DNA from: Trichomonas vaginalis G3
Taxonomy: Eukaryota; Parabasalia; Trichomonadida; Trichomonadidae
DNA length: 64,000 nucleotides
Assembly (NCBI RefSeq): GCF_026262505.1
Contig: NC_067206.1
Location: 8,088,879 to 8,152,878 of the forward strand
Direction of reading: 5' to 3'
A program made the translations under genes and the position numbers. Position 1 is the first letter of the stretch. Each line of letters begins with the position of its first letter. Under the pieces are notes generated by a model. The model saw only the letters and a list, made by a program, of their open reading frames with translations, made no database searches and was not told where the DNA came from. Below, in pieces: positions 17,252 through 26,339 of this stretch.

Positions 17252-18166
17252 TTATAAGCGTTTTACATGAATTGTACGATGTATATTTGAAATTCTAAAC
17301 AATTTTGTGGCTTCTATTTCTTCTGTCAGTATGTCAAAAGTTTTCACAATATTGAATGTATCTTTATACTTCTTCTTGACATCTGAAAGAAGGAAATCGT
17401 CAGCAGTTGGATAGTTTTTGTTTAGAAATTCTAACATGTCCATTTTATTTTCTGCTGGTTTCTCTGCTTCTTTCTTTAAGTCAGCATAGTCGTTTCGCAT
17501 ACGTTCTATCTCTTTGACGGAGTAGTTATATTTCCTCATTGCTGCTTTACATTTAGAACATTGTGGGTTCATTTTAGCATTGTACATTGAAATTTGTCCT
17601 GCAAGTACAACTATAGCGTCAATGGTTTTCTTTAACTCAAAAGTTGCGGGTTTTATTTGTTCATTCCATATTTTACATCTTTTATCTTTATCTCTTATCT
17701 GCCATACACATTCAGCAACTAACGAAACAAAGTTGTCGTAGGTCTTAAACTCCTCCGATTTATATATGTCAGAAACATTCTTATATACCATATCGCAATC
17801 TTTGTCCATAACTTTATGGTTGCAATGAAATCCTAGAAACTCATAGTTTACCTTTCGTATGAACTTCTTTATTTCTACTGAGTCAGTTGGTTTCACTTCT
17901 ATTTCATCGAATTCTGGAATAGTAAGCTTTTGTTGTTGGATTTCAGGAAGTTTAGGTAGATGGTCAATAATATCCTGCATTTCATAAAGATATTCTTCAT
18001 TTGTTTCATCTTTCGCAGTGCAATCTAAATCTCCTTGGAGAAGTTCCTGCTTTATCTTCTGGATTTCTGTTTCGAAAGTATATGAAGAAGGAATGAAGCT
18101 TTTCATTTCTACTAACATTGAAGTTGGGTTCATGACTAACGAGTTTGGTGCTGTTGTTGCTAACAT
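17252..18166 (-). CDS. Conserved Maverick protein with CxxC motif (304 residues)
   Basis: Intact here and frameshifted in M2 (43804-44744). It is mainly helical, with a cluster of Cys/His: FHCNHKVMDKDCD near residues 114-126 and PQCSKCKAAMRKYN near 203-216. Together these could hold a metal ion. The C-terminal 80 residues are Lys-rich helices. I recognise no family. The A/T-box promoter (minus strand, 18167-18208) puts it with the replication and regulatory genes. It is framed on both sides by dyad sites and arrays of 25-bp repeats, so it could act on them; this is speculation from position. Confidence 0.8.
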   Translation of the reverse strand: MLATTAPNSLVMNPTSMLVEMKSFIPSSYTFETEIQKIKQELLQGDLDCTAKDETNEEYLYEMQDIIDHLPKLPEIQQQKLTIPEFDEIEVKPTDSVEIKKFIRKVNYEFLGFHCNHKVMDKDCDMVYKNVSDIYKSEEFKTYDNFVSLVAECVWQIRDKDKRCKIWNEQIKPATFELKKTIDAIVVLAGQISMYNAKMNPQCSKCKAAMRKYNYSVKEIERMRNDYADLKKEAEKPAENKMDMLEFLNKNYPTADDFLLSDVKKKYKDTFNIVKTFDILTEEIEATKLFRISNIHRTIHVKRL

Positions 18167-18208
18167 GTTCTTACAATAAAAATAAAAAATATTTTTTTAA
18201 AAAAACTA
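18167..18208 (-). promoter_or_regulatory. A/T-box promoter
   Basis: On the minus strand AAAGTTAGTTTTTTTAAAAA, then AATATTTTTTATTTTTATTG and TAAGAAC before the ATG at 18166. Same class as the KilA-N promoters. Confidence 0.5.
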
Positions 18209-18236
18209 ACTTTATTTTTTATTTCGGGAAAATTCA

Positions 18237-18297
18237 TGAGTTTTGGTTGAAAAATACGGTGGAGCCAAAAGTGGCTCGACCTCAAAACAAGCATTTT
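18237..18297 (+). pseudogene. Fragment of a KilA-N gene
   Basis: GAGTTTTGGTTGAAA, then ATACGGTGGAGCCAAAAGTG and CAAAACAAGCATTTT match the KilA-N gene at 44907 (about 45111-45160), with small changes. A short remnant inside the repeat field, too short to make a protein. Confidence 0.65.
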
Positions 18298-18840
18298 GTG
18301 AAGAATATACCAACCGCCGGAATTCCTGCGGTTGCTTTTTATACAAAATTCAACGGGTGAAAAAACGGGTGAAGTCTTGACAAAACATGTACGATGAAGT
18401 CATGACAAAACATGTACGTTCATGTTTGACAAAACATATACGATGAAGTCTTGACAAAACATTTACGATGAAGTCATGACAAAACATGTACGAAGAAGTC
18501 TTGACAAAACATGTACGAAGAAGAAGTTTATTTCCTGTGTTGTTGTCAAAATGTCATGTTGTCACCATTTTCAAAAAGATGTTAGTTGACCGAGGGACCG
18601 AGGGACCTGGTGACCTGGTGACACCTTCAGTTCTTCAAAACATGTACGATGAAGTCTTGACAAAACAAGCATTTTGTGAAGAATATACCAACCGCCGGAA
18701 TGTCGACGGTTGCTTTTTATACAAAATTCAACGGGTGACAAAACATGTACGATGAAGTCATGACAAAACAAGCATTTTGTGAAGAATATACCAACCGCCG
18801 GAATTCCGGCGGTTGCTTTTTATACAAAATTCAACGGGTG
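18283..18840. repeat. Three copies of a 78-bp hairpin repeat
   Basis: Copies at 18283-18360, 18661-18738 and 18764-18840. Each runs from CAAAACAAGCATTTTGTGAA to TACAAAATTCAACGGGTGA around a stem beginning AACCG and ending CGGTT. In the third copy the stem is a perfect 22-base palindrome centred on GAATTC (18793-18814). The first has one mismatch and the second a shorter stem. The left part derives from the KilA-N gene fragment. Confidence 0.75.
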
Positions 18841-19142
18841 AAAAAACGGGTGAAGTCTTGACAAAACATGTACGATGAAGTCATGACAAAACATGTACGT
18901 TCATGTTTGACAAAACATTTACGATGAAGTCATGACAAAACATTTACGATGAAGTCATGACAAAGCATATACGAAGAAGTCTTGACAAAACATTTACGAT
19001 GAAGAAGTTTATTTCCTGGACTGTTGTCAAAATGTCATGTTGTCACACTTTTTCAGAGAAGTTAAAATGACCGAGGGACCTGGTGACGTAGTGACACCTA
19101 AAAAACCACTTCACCTAAAATATATTTTCTATCTTAAGGAAA

Positions 19143-19238
19143 TTCATGAAAATTCAACGGGTGAAAAAACAGGTGAGAAAAGAGGTGAGATCTAACATGC
19201 TAACATAAACTTCTACCCTAAATTATATTTTTGGGTCC
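19143..19238. repeat. Chimeric dyad, mixed arm types
   Basis: Left arms are GGTGA type (GGGTGAAAAAACAGGTGAG, AGAGGTGAGA), but the right arms are CTAACATGCTAAC and TCTACCCT. It looks like a fusion of two dyad types. Confidence 0.5.
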
Positions 19239-19472
19239 TTTACACTCATTACGAAGAAGTCATGACAAAACATGTACGTTCATGTTTGACAAAGCATGTA
19301 CGTTCATGTTTGACAAAACATTTACGAAGAAGTCTTGACAAAACATTTACGAAGAAGTCATGACAAAGCATATACGAAGAAGTCTTGACAAAACATTTAC
19401 GAAGAAGTCTTGACAAAACATTTACGAAGAAGTCATGACAAAACATTTACGAAGAAGTCTTGACAAATTCAA

Positions 19473-19522
19473 GAGGGTAGAAAAGAGGTTAGATCTAACC
19501 TTCTACCCTAAATTATATTTTT
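19473..19522. repeat. Nested dyad with two arm types
   Basis: A perfect inner palindrome AGGTTAGATCTAACCT (19486-19501) sits inside outer arms AGGGTAGA (19474-19481) and TCTACCCT (19502-19509). Both layers pair perfectly. Confidence 0.75.
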
Positions 19523-19539
19523 GGTCCGGGAACAAAATG

Positions 19540-19672
19540 AACGAGGTCAGGATGTATGTAAATACATTTGAATTCATTCATAACACCCTTTGTAAGCTCA
19601 TAAAATGCTTGTTTTGAGGTCGAGCCACTTTTGGCTCCACCGTATTCTTTCAACAAAACTCAAGAATTTCCT
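19540..19672 (-). pseudogene. Fragment of a KilA-N gene, minus strand
   Basis: Read on the minus strand this matches the middle of the KilA-N gene at 44907, from GAAATTCTTGAGTTTT through AAAAGTGGCT, AAACAAGCATTTTATGAGCT and CATCCTGACCTCGTTCATTT. It is about 130 bases with scattered indels, an internal remnant carried with the repeats. Confidence 0.7.
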
Positions 19673-19721
19673 GCATGAATTTTATATAAAACTAACTTTA
19701 TTTTTTCTATCTTAAGGAAAT

Positions 19722-20300
19722 TCATGACAAATTCAAGAGGTGAGAAAAGAGGTGAAAAAACAGGTGAGATCGCACCTCTTCACCTAAACATTATTTTTGG
19801 GTCCTTTACACTCATTACGAAGAAGTCTTGACAAAACATTTACGAAGAAGTCATGAAAATTCAAGAGGTGAAAAAACATTTACGAAGAAGTCTTGACAAA
19901 ACATTTACGAAGAAGTCATGAAAATTCAAGAGGTAAAAAAACATTTACGAAGAAGTCATGACAAAACATTTACGAAGAAGTCTTGACAAAACATTTACGA
20001 AGAAGTCATGACAAAACATTTACGAAGAAGTCATGACAAATTCAAGAGGTGAAAAAACAGGTGAAAAAAGAGGTGAGATCGCACCACTTCACCTAAAATA
20101 TATTTTTTGGTGGTACGTCGGACATTCGTTTGTGGCTTAACCGTCGGACATTCGTTTGTGGCTTAACCGTCGGACCACAACGATAAAAATCTCATTTTAA
20201 CTCACTTTTTTTCTATCTTAAGGAAATTCATGAAAATTCAACGGGTGAAAAAACAGGTGAAAAAACAGGTGAGATCTAACATGCTAACATAAACTTTATT
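19722..20300. repeat. Three more dyads, GGTGA type
   Basis: Sites at 19722-19800, 20036-20110 and 20226-20300, all in the orientation AGAGGTGA...GATC...CACCTAAA. The last has CTAAC arms on its right side like the one at 19143. They alternate with the 25-bp arrays. Confidence 0.65.
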
Positions 20301-20302
20301 TT

Positions 20303-21165
20303 TCAATACTTTTTCAGCACTTTTCCGTAGTTATATATGAAAGACAATTCGAGATAAAAGTCATAGTACAATGGAATAAATAATGTTGCACACCATTTGT
20401 TGTGAACAAACTTGAAAGTCAGAGAAACTGTTACTAGGTGGTTCGTAGAATTTAGAAGCAAAGTCATAAAAGTCCTTACCAATACATAGAAAACTATTGT
20501 TGCTTGAACTGAAACTTGCATGACACATAACATTTTGAGGGTCAAACACGTTTCTATAAACTGTCAAATTGCTGTGGAAGTATAAATTTAAATGGACCAT
20601 CTGGTGGTAATGGTTCGTTCTGGTTTACGTAACGAAGAAAATTGTGCCCAGGAACGTTTGTCTACTCCCCAAAATAAAAACTCCGTATCTCTTGGAGGGT
20701 TAATTTCAATCTTTTGAAAATGAAACGGTGGAGTTCATCTTGTCATATTCTAGTTTCAGATAGTATGTTCCATTTAGTAAAGAGTCGTATTTTTCTTGAA
20801 ATTCCAATAATATTTGTTCATTTGAGTTTGAAAGTCATTTAGAGTTTTCTCAAGACTTTCGTCTGAACGAACTGTAAAGATTCTCATTTTCGTCAAATTT
20901 GTCTATTAGACCATCAGAACCTTTATACTGCCCATGAAAATATACTGCGAACATAAACGCGTTAGTTCTATTTGAAAACAAAACTCTTCTAAATCCTATT
21001 GCCTTTGCATCTGAAGGACTTTGAAGCCAACGAACTGGATAGTCAAAACTGTATACTCGGGATGAAATTTCTTCATCTGAAATAGTCCTACCAGCATTTG
21101 TAAAGATATAGTCCTAACGGTTTTGTATCTGCTACTTTTGTTCTTTGTTTTTCAACCTGAAGCAT
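20303..21165 (-). pseudogene. Degenerate second copy of the minor-capsid-like gene
   Basis: Read on the minus strand from the ATG at 21165 (MLQVEKQRTKVADTKP), this matches the intact gene at 24839 (MLPIEKENSRVATTKP). Further matches in other frames are FDYPVRWLQSPSDAKAIGFR and, near the end, ASFSSSNNSFLCIGKDFYDF. At least five indels separate them. Promoter-like ATATGTAAA precedes it on the other side of 21165. It is a decayed paralogue from a related element. Confidence 0.8.
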
Positions 21166-21272
21166 TTAATATATGTAAAAATTATTGTTTTAAAATGGTA
21201 TGCCATTTCATATTTCTCATCTAACAAACAAGTTTTCCCAACGGTCTTTCTCCAACAAACTCAGCGTACATT

Positions 21273-21885
21273 TCAAATAAAAATAAAAAAATATTTTTTC
21301 TTTACTTTAACATAACCGCCTGCTGCCATAAGTCTTTGACGCCAACCCATACCAGCTAATGAAGGTTGACTTGGTTTAGTTTCCAAACTAAACTTTGGTT
21401 TTGGTTTATCTTCAGTTTTTGGTTTTTTCTTCTTCTATCGGTTTTTCGTCACTTTTCGGTTCCTTTGACTTTACCTCACCTGCAGGAACAGTTGTGTCGT
21501 CAACATCTTCATAAATATCATATGCCATTTGTTTTTGTTTTCCTTTCAACTTTTTGTGTTTGTTGTAAAGTTTAGAATATTTCGACTCTAAGTCAATGAG
21601 ATGTTCTATAATGAACTGTTGGTCAGTGAAGTAACTTTTCCATCTGTTGTCTCGAAAGCTCCTTCAGACTTCAATATTTTATTTGTGAGAGTCTGTTTTC
21701 TTTTTTGAGATTAGCCGTTCCATTTTTATGAAAGTGACTTTTGTTAGGGTTTGTATTTCCAGACCTGGCACTTTCTATTATTGAATTTTTCTCTTCATCT
21801 GTAAGTTCTTTGACAGGTTTTTGAACAATGGTTCTGAACTTTTTGTTTGTGGTGTCAAATCTACCGTTTCAACTTCTTCGGTCAT
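21273..21885 (-). pseudogene. Decayed Lys/Glu-rich Maverick protein
   Basis: Read on the minus strand from the ATG at 21885 (MTEEVETVDLTPQTK), coding character continues in shifting frames: IIEHLIDLESKYSKLYNKHK, then QMAYDIYEDVDDTTVPAGEV, a Pro/Lys/Glu stretch and the end GMGWRQRLMAAGGYVKVK. About 200 residues in total with at least three breaks. No family recognised. A virion-class motif precedes the ATG (CTGAGATGAA). Confidence 0.6.
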
Positions 21886-21904
21886 TTCATCTCAGTAAAA
21901 AATT

Positions 21905-22056
21905 TTAGTTTGGTTTGTTTTCAACTGGTTGTTGTTGTTTTTTAAGTCGGTCTAAAACTTCCTGAGGTATAGGAAGAACTTGACAAACACGTTGTGTAAC
22001 TGCTGGAAGCCGAAAATCCATCTTGAACCCATTTGTCTCAATGCTGTATTGTTCAT
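21905..22056 (-). pseudogene. Small broken Maverick gene
   Basis: Starts MNNTALRQMGS on the minus strand, then shifts frame near 22020 into DFRLPAVTQRVCQVLPIPQ and ends VENKPN. About 50 residues, one indel. Unknown function; it sits among decayed virion-type genes. Confidence 0.5.
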
Positions 22057-22074
22057 TTCATCTCAGTAAAAACT

Positions 22075-22470
22075 TTACATTCCCCACGTTTGAGGCGGTT
22101 GAGGTTGGTTGTTGTTTACCCACTGTTGTGCATGGTTATATCCTCTGTTAAAGAATCTTTCACCTTGGTCCATATAGTGTCCTGCTTGGTTATAGTAGTC
22201 ATTTGCTTTGTTATAATAGTTTCCTGCTTGTCTTCCTACATTGTCCATCCATCCTTGACTTTTCCTCTTGTTTCAGGATTTGGAATAAGATTTGTTGCAT
22301 CTCGTGCTACATCCCAACCTTTCTGTACAGTTTGTATAATAGGTTGTGCTTTCTCTTTAAGTATACCTAATGTACTCAAATCTCCTTCCAACTCCAAATA
22401 CACTCTGGCTATTGTTCCCACTGCGGGAAAAATCTGGATGCAACTCCTGCTAATGCGCCAATAAACCCAT
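22075..22470 (-). pseudogene. Broken amphipathic small virion-like protein
   Basis: Minus-strand pieces read GFIGALAGVASRFFP, then GILKEKAQPIIQTVQKGWDV, then AGNYYNKANDYYNQAGHYMD, ending PQPPQTWGM. The overall layout (hydrophobic/basic amphipathic N-terminus, Pro/Gln-rich C-terminus) parallels the intact 80-residue gene at 25693. Two or more indels. Probably the counterpart of that gene from the same second module as 20303-21885. Confidence 0.55.
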
Positions 22471-22487
22471 TTCTTATGGGTTAAAAA

Positions 22488-23439
22488 ATGACGAATCCGA
22501 ACAAGGACCCCTATGTTTCTAAAGCGACAAAGAAAGCACTCATGGTAAAAATCTTTAGTTCAACACCAAATGCTTGGTTTATGGATATCTTGGAAACATT
22601 CCGAGAGTTAGAACAGATGGACCACCATACTGGCTAATATTGTCGGTCAAAACACAAGATACTGTGAAGCCATACCATTACAGTCCAAAATATTTTAGAT
22701 ATCTTAGCAGCTTTGACAATATTCGTTGACAAATACAATCCAACAAAACTGACATCTGACTGTGAAAGTTCTTTCAAATCAGATGATGTAAAAAACTATC
22801 TGCGTTCAAAAAATGTAAACCAATTTTCATTGTCGACCAAAACCATTCTGCTCTTGGTGTCATTGACGGTTGTATAAAAATGTTAAGAGACTTAAACCAA
22901 CCACAAGGTGGTGAAGCAAATGAAATGTCATATGACGACAAGTATAGACACTTCTCATGGCAAGATGAGACAAGTTTTAAATATTTACAATAGCCGTAAA
23001 CAAAAAGGTTTGGGAACCACTCCCCCGAAGAAATGAAAACAACCCCGACTTAGAGAAAGACTATATATTTAATAATTTAGTCAAAAGAGACAAACAAGAA
23101 AGAATGCCGGGCTTCAAACTTCAGAAAGGTGACAAGTAAAAATAGAAATACCTAAACGCGACCCATATGAAAATACTATTGACTATGACAACAATGGGAA
23201 CCCGACAGGTACTCACATTCGTGTTCGTAAAAATAGAAGAAAGTATACAAGAGAATATTATGAAGTTTTAGGCAAACATGGCAAAATGTACACACTGCAA
23301 GCAGAAGATAAAACTACTATTGTCAGACCTCGTTTCAAAACTTGTCAAAGTTCAAGGTGGTATACTTTCAAAGACAGTTCCTAACAAATATAAGACAACT
23401 CCTGACGAATATGCTAAAGAAGTTGAAAATGACGACTAA
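22488..23439 (+). pseudogene. Retroviral-type integrase (c-int), heavily frameshifted
   Basis: Several frames joined in order resemble the intact integrases at 42475 and 56542. The segment VDKYNPTKLTSDCESSFKS carries the second catalytic Asp, followed by HSALGVIDGCIKMLRDLNQP. The C-terminal part (VRKNRRKYTREYYEVLGKHG) looks like the SH3-like domain. Asp stands where the third catalytic residue (normally Glu) is expected. At least five indels, so inactive. The enzyme would have inserted Maverick DNA and made the 6-bp duplication. Confidence 0.8.
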
Positions 23440-24820
23440 GCATTTCTATACCATGCGTAAACTGTCATGTAAGGTGGCATGTAGTCTTTACTTTGTCCCG
23501 TTGTTTGCGTATATCCTGAAACGCGATGTGTATGGTTTCCTCCTCCCTCAGTGTTACTCCAGTAACAATTTATAGCAAACTTAACGTTGTCTTTAACATC
23601 ATATCCTTTACCTTTTGTCATTGCTGACCAATCCCAATATCTATGCTTATGCCAACCTGCTTGAGATGTACTTAAATCTATGTAGTGACTTGTGCAGGTA
23701 AATTTTCACCTGAAATCGTTTTACTTCCACCTGTTTCCTTTGAAGAGTTTGCACAATACAAAAACCTGTCGACTATTTGAGTCCAAGTTCCAAAACCCAG
23801 AACTGTTTCTGGTCTGGTAGAGTTCATTGACGTATAAATAGAGCCTATAGGATATAATGTTTGAAGTATTTCTGTCTTTAATGTTTGAAGCTCTGTTTTG
23901 TCTGCTTTCTTGTCTAACATTGCTGGTAGTTCATATGCTTCAAAGTTTCTGGCATGACTTTCAATGTTCCTGCAACTGTTATCTAAATTGTTTAGTGTAT
24001 CTTTTACGCTTGTACTTGGATTCTCTAAAGGTGCACTTGAACCAAGGTCAAAGTTCAATATTATGTCGTCTGCTGTAAAAGTTGTAAAACTTGTATGTGT
24101 ATGAGTCTTATTTGCTTTCTTCTCTAACTCATCGTTAACATAAGTTTTATCTGCTTTAAGGTCTAAACATCCTGAAACCCATCCTGTATCGGCTTTAGTT
24201 TTTAAAATCTTCGATGTCCGTTCATGGTACCAGTCAACCCTTTCTATAATTTCTTTATCTTTTTCATCCACATATTCCTTATCCGCCTTCTTCACTAACA
24301 CACTAGCCATAAGTCCCTTATCTACCTTATTTTCAAGGCTAACGTTTAAGTCTGTTATTTCAGATATAGAATGTATATGAGTTTTTTTAGACTATTCGTT
24401 TTCAGCTCTTGTCACTTCACTTGACATTTTATTGTCAACATATGTTTTGTCTGCTAGTTCAGGATGAGTATGTTCTTTTGTTGCATAAGCATTGTTAGCT
24501 CTTTCTTCTTCTTTTGCTATTGCATCGTCTACATATTCTTTGTCAGCTTTGTTGTCAACATCTGCTTTCAAAAGAAGTTCATTTATAGGTTTCTCGTTTA
24601 AAGTTCCTTTTGTTGGATTTATACAGACAGTATTGTTCTTCTTGTCTTGAAACAGAAACTCATCTGTCATTGGGTTTAATGTCAGTTTTAAGTTTCCTTC
24701 TTTCAATGACTCAGATATCTTAGAATAGTTTGAAAAGTTTGTTGTGTTCTTATTTAGAGCTTGCATAATGAGTTGTCGGTTGTGTTGTATTTCTCTTATG
24801 GAAGCAATATCTTTCGACAT
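23436..24820 (-). pseudogene. Phage-like tail-fibre protein, broken
   Basis: Starts MSKDIASIREIQHNR at 24820 and contains repeated ADKEYVD/ADKTYVD segments typical of trimeric phage fibres. A middle block (ADDIILNFDLGSSAPLENPS) is nearly identical to M2 and M3. It then has the collar-like YPIGSIYTSMNST and a C-terminus with NHTHR and MPPYMTVYAWYR. An in-frame TAG lies at 24392-24394 and a frameshift near 23690 removes the HTHTG region. Probably an adhesion protein that projected from a virion; broken here. The gene overlaps the end of the integrase remnant by four bases. Confidence 0.8.
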
Positions 24821-24838
24821 TTTTATTCTAGATAAAAT
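24821..24838. promoter_or_regulatory. Bidirectional virion-class promoter
   Basis: TTTTATTCTAGATAAAAT, eighteen bases between divergent fibre and minor-capsid-like genes. It has the same TTTTATTCTA core as the promoter at 9214-9231. Confidence 0.55.
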
Positions 24839-25651
24839 ATGCTTCCAATAGAAAAAGAAAATTCTAGAGTTGCTACAACTAAACCATTAGATGAACTTTT
24901 TACTAATGTCGGTCAAAAGTTTGAGACAGAGACCGTAAAGCATGAAGGCTATCGTTTTGACTACCCATTAAGATGGCTAAGAGACCCATCTGTCACAAAA
25001 GCTATTGGCTTTCGTAGAATGAAGTTCATTTCAGAAGCCATACATGGTTTCCCATTTACGGTCGGTTTTGAAGTTCGATACTATAACAAAGAAAAACGTA
25101 TGTATGAGAAATTTGAACAGGGAAAACTTTTACAAGTTAGTTTGCTTGTAAACTTAGAAACAACTCTTCAAGCTTTTCAAGAAAAAATAAACGACATCTA
25201 TCTCGAATATGCAAACCAGTATAACATTGACGAAGGAGAGTACCATCTCGATATTATTTATGACAGGAAAAATGCAACTGTTAAAATCAATAGAATAGAA
25301 GACCTTGGAGAAAACGTTTATATTTCTACAAAATATAACAACTTGGCATGGTATAGATTTATGAGGATGTTAAATCAGCCTGCAGCATATCCAGTACACC
25401 CAGACTTTTATGAAGTCGAAAACCCTAATGGAACATATGAAAATGTTTTCGACCAAGATGCTATTATTGTTCATGCTTCATTTTCTGGCGCCCAAAACTC
25501 TTTCTTATGCTTGGCAAATGACTTTTACGAAAAACCTACAAAGTTATACGAACCACCAAGTGGAAGTATTTCAGACTTTCAAGTATGGTTTACTACAGAT
25601 GGAAGAAAAAGAATAATTCCATTATACCATGCGTTTTTACTTAGAACTTAG
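24839..25651 (+). CDS. Putative minor capsid (penton-like) protein
   Basis: 270 residues, intact. Counterparts are 35712-36595 in M2 and 49746-50609 in M3, which share the YP(L/R)xW block near residue 45, KAI(G/E), a VNL(E/D)T strand, and a C-terminal half ending in alternating strands. Size, beta-rich pattern and linkage to fibre and capsid genes fit the single-jelly-roll minor capsid protein described for Polintons. I infer this without a diagnostic motif. A decayed paralogue lies at 20303-21165. Expressed from a bidirectional virion-class promoter shared with the fibre gene. Confidence 0.6.
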   Translation: MLPIEKENSRVATTKPLDELFTNVGQKFETETVKHEGYRFDYPLRWLRDPSVTKAIGFRRMKFISEAIHGFPFTVGFEVRYYNKEKRMYEKFEQGKLLQVSLLVNLETTLQAFQEKINDIYLEYANQYNIDEGEYHLDIIYDRKNATVKINRIEDLGENVYISTKYNNLAWYRFMRMLNQPAAYPVHPDFYEVENPNGTYENVFDQDAIIVHASFSGAQNSFLCLANDFYEKPTKLYEPPSGSISDFQVWFTTDGRKRIIPLYHAFLLRT

Positions 25652-25692
25652 TTTCATATACAACTACTATCGAACGGTAAAAATATAATTTT

Positions 25693-25935
25693 TTAATACG
25701 GTTGAGGTGTTGGATTTGGTTGCCAACTAGACTGTGGTGCAGGTTCAGGCTGTTGTATAACAGGAGCTTGTTCTTCTGGTTCAGGGTCTTTAGGTATAAT
25801 ACCAACAAACTGACCTACTCTTTTACCAATATTTTTGACTCCGTTCCAAATTCCTTTTCCGACAGATTTTATTCCATTCCATATACCTCTTCCAACATTT
25901 CGAAAGAAGTTTCCAATACTACTGAAGAAACCCAT
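25693..25935 (-). CDS. Amphipathic small virion-like protein (80 residues)
   Basis: Residues 1-45 are three imperfect repeats of a Gly-spaced amphipathic unit (GRGIWNGIKSVGKGIWNGVK), with Trp/Ile on one face and Lys/Arg on the other, starting MGFFSSIGNFF. Residues 50-80 are Pro/Gln-rich and end PNPTPQPY. This resembles membrane-active or DNA-associated small proteins of adenovirus-like particles in character, but not by sequence. Next to minor-capsid-like and fibre genes. Membrane disruption or core packaging is inference. Confidence 0.6.
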   Translation of the reverse strand: MGFFSSIGNFFRNVGRGIWNGIKSVGKGIWNGVKNIGKRVGQFVGIIPKDPEPEEQAPVIQQPEPAPQSSWQPNPTPQPY

Positions 25936-25953
25936 TTTACTATATGTAAAAAT

Positions 25954-26316
25954 CTAATGTCCACCTAGTCTCTTACGTTTCCTGTTGAGTTCCATAGCAT
26001 TCTTTAACTGGAGCTCATACATTCTGTTTCTCCTCTGGTAGAAAACATATTCTGGGTCAACTCCTGTGTTCGCGTCATCTGCATAAAGTTGTTTATATCC
26101 CACTTCAGGGTTTGTATAAAACTCTTTCCATCTCATATTTGCATACCATGGTGGCAAACCTAACGCAGCGTCATTTGACATGGCAGTTTGCATTTGTACA
26201 TCTGTTGGCACTTGACCATAGTTTGCCATTGCAGTTTGTATTCTAACTTCATTTGGAATATTCTCTGGGTTTGGTTGTCCAGGTTGCTGTGCATTCGCTA
26301 AGTTCTGTGCGTCCAT
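25954..26316 (-). CDS. Small Maverick protein, unknown (120 residues)
   Basis: Gln/Asn/Pro-rich N-terminus with an internal repeat (VRIQTAMANYGQVPTDV then VQMQTAMSNDAA), a central WYANMRWKEFYTNPEVGY region and a basic C-terminal helix ending NRKRKRLGGH. No family recognised. Virion-class motif (TTTTTATCTAATATTAA) before the ATG; position among virion genes suggests a structural part. Confidence 0.6.
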   Translation of the reverse strand: MDAQNLANAQQPGQPNPENIPNEVRIQTAMANYGQVPTDVQMQTAMSNDAALGLPPWYANMRWKEFYTNPEVGYKQLYADDANTGVDPEYVFYQRRNRMYELQLKNAMELNRKRKRLGGH

Positions 26317-26339
26317 TTAATATTAGATAAAAATATCTC

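Larger units (their letters stand above)
18373..20040. repeat. 25-bp repeat arrays, right blocks
   Basis: Blocks at about 18373-18525, 18856-19000, 19250-19465 and 19815-20040 hold more than 25 copies of GAAGTC(T/A)TGACAAAACAT followed by (T/G)TACGA. They are the inverse of the array at 17005-17172. Interspersed are GACCGAGGGACCTGGTGAC segments (18588, 19068), dyad sites and KilA-N fragments. No gene is seen in this 2-kb stretch. Confidence 0.82.
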
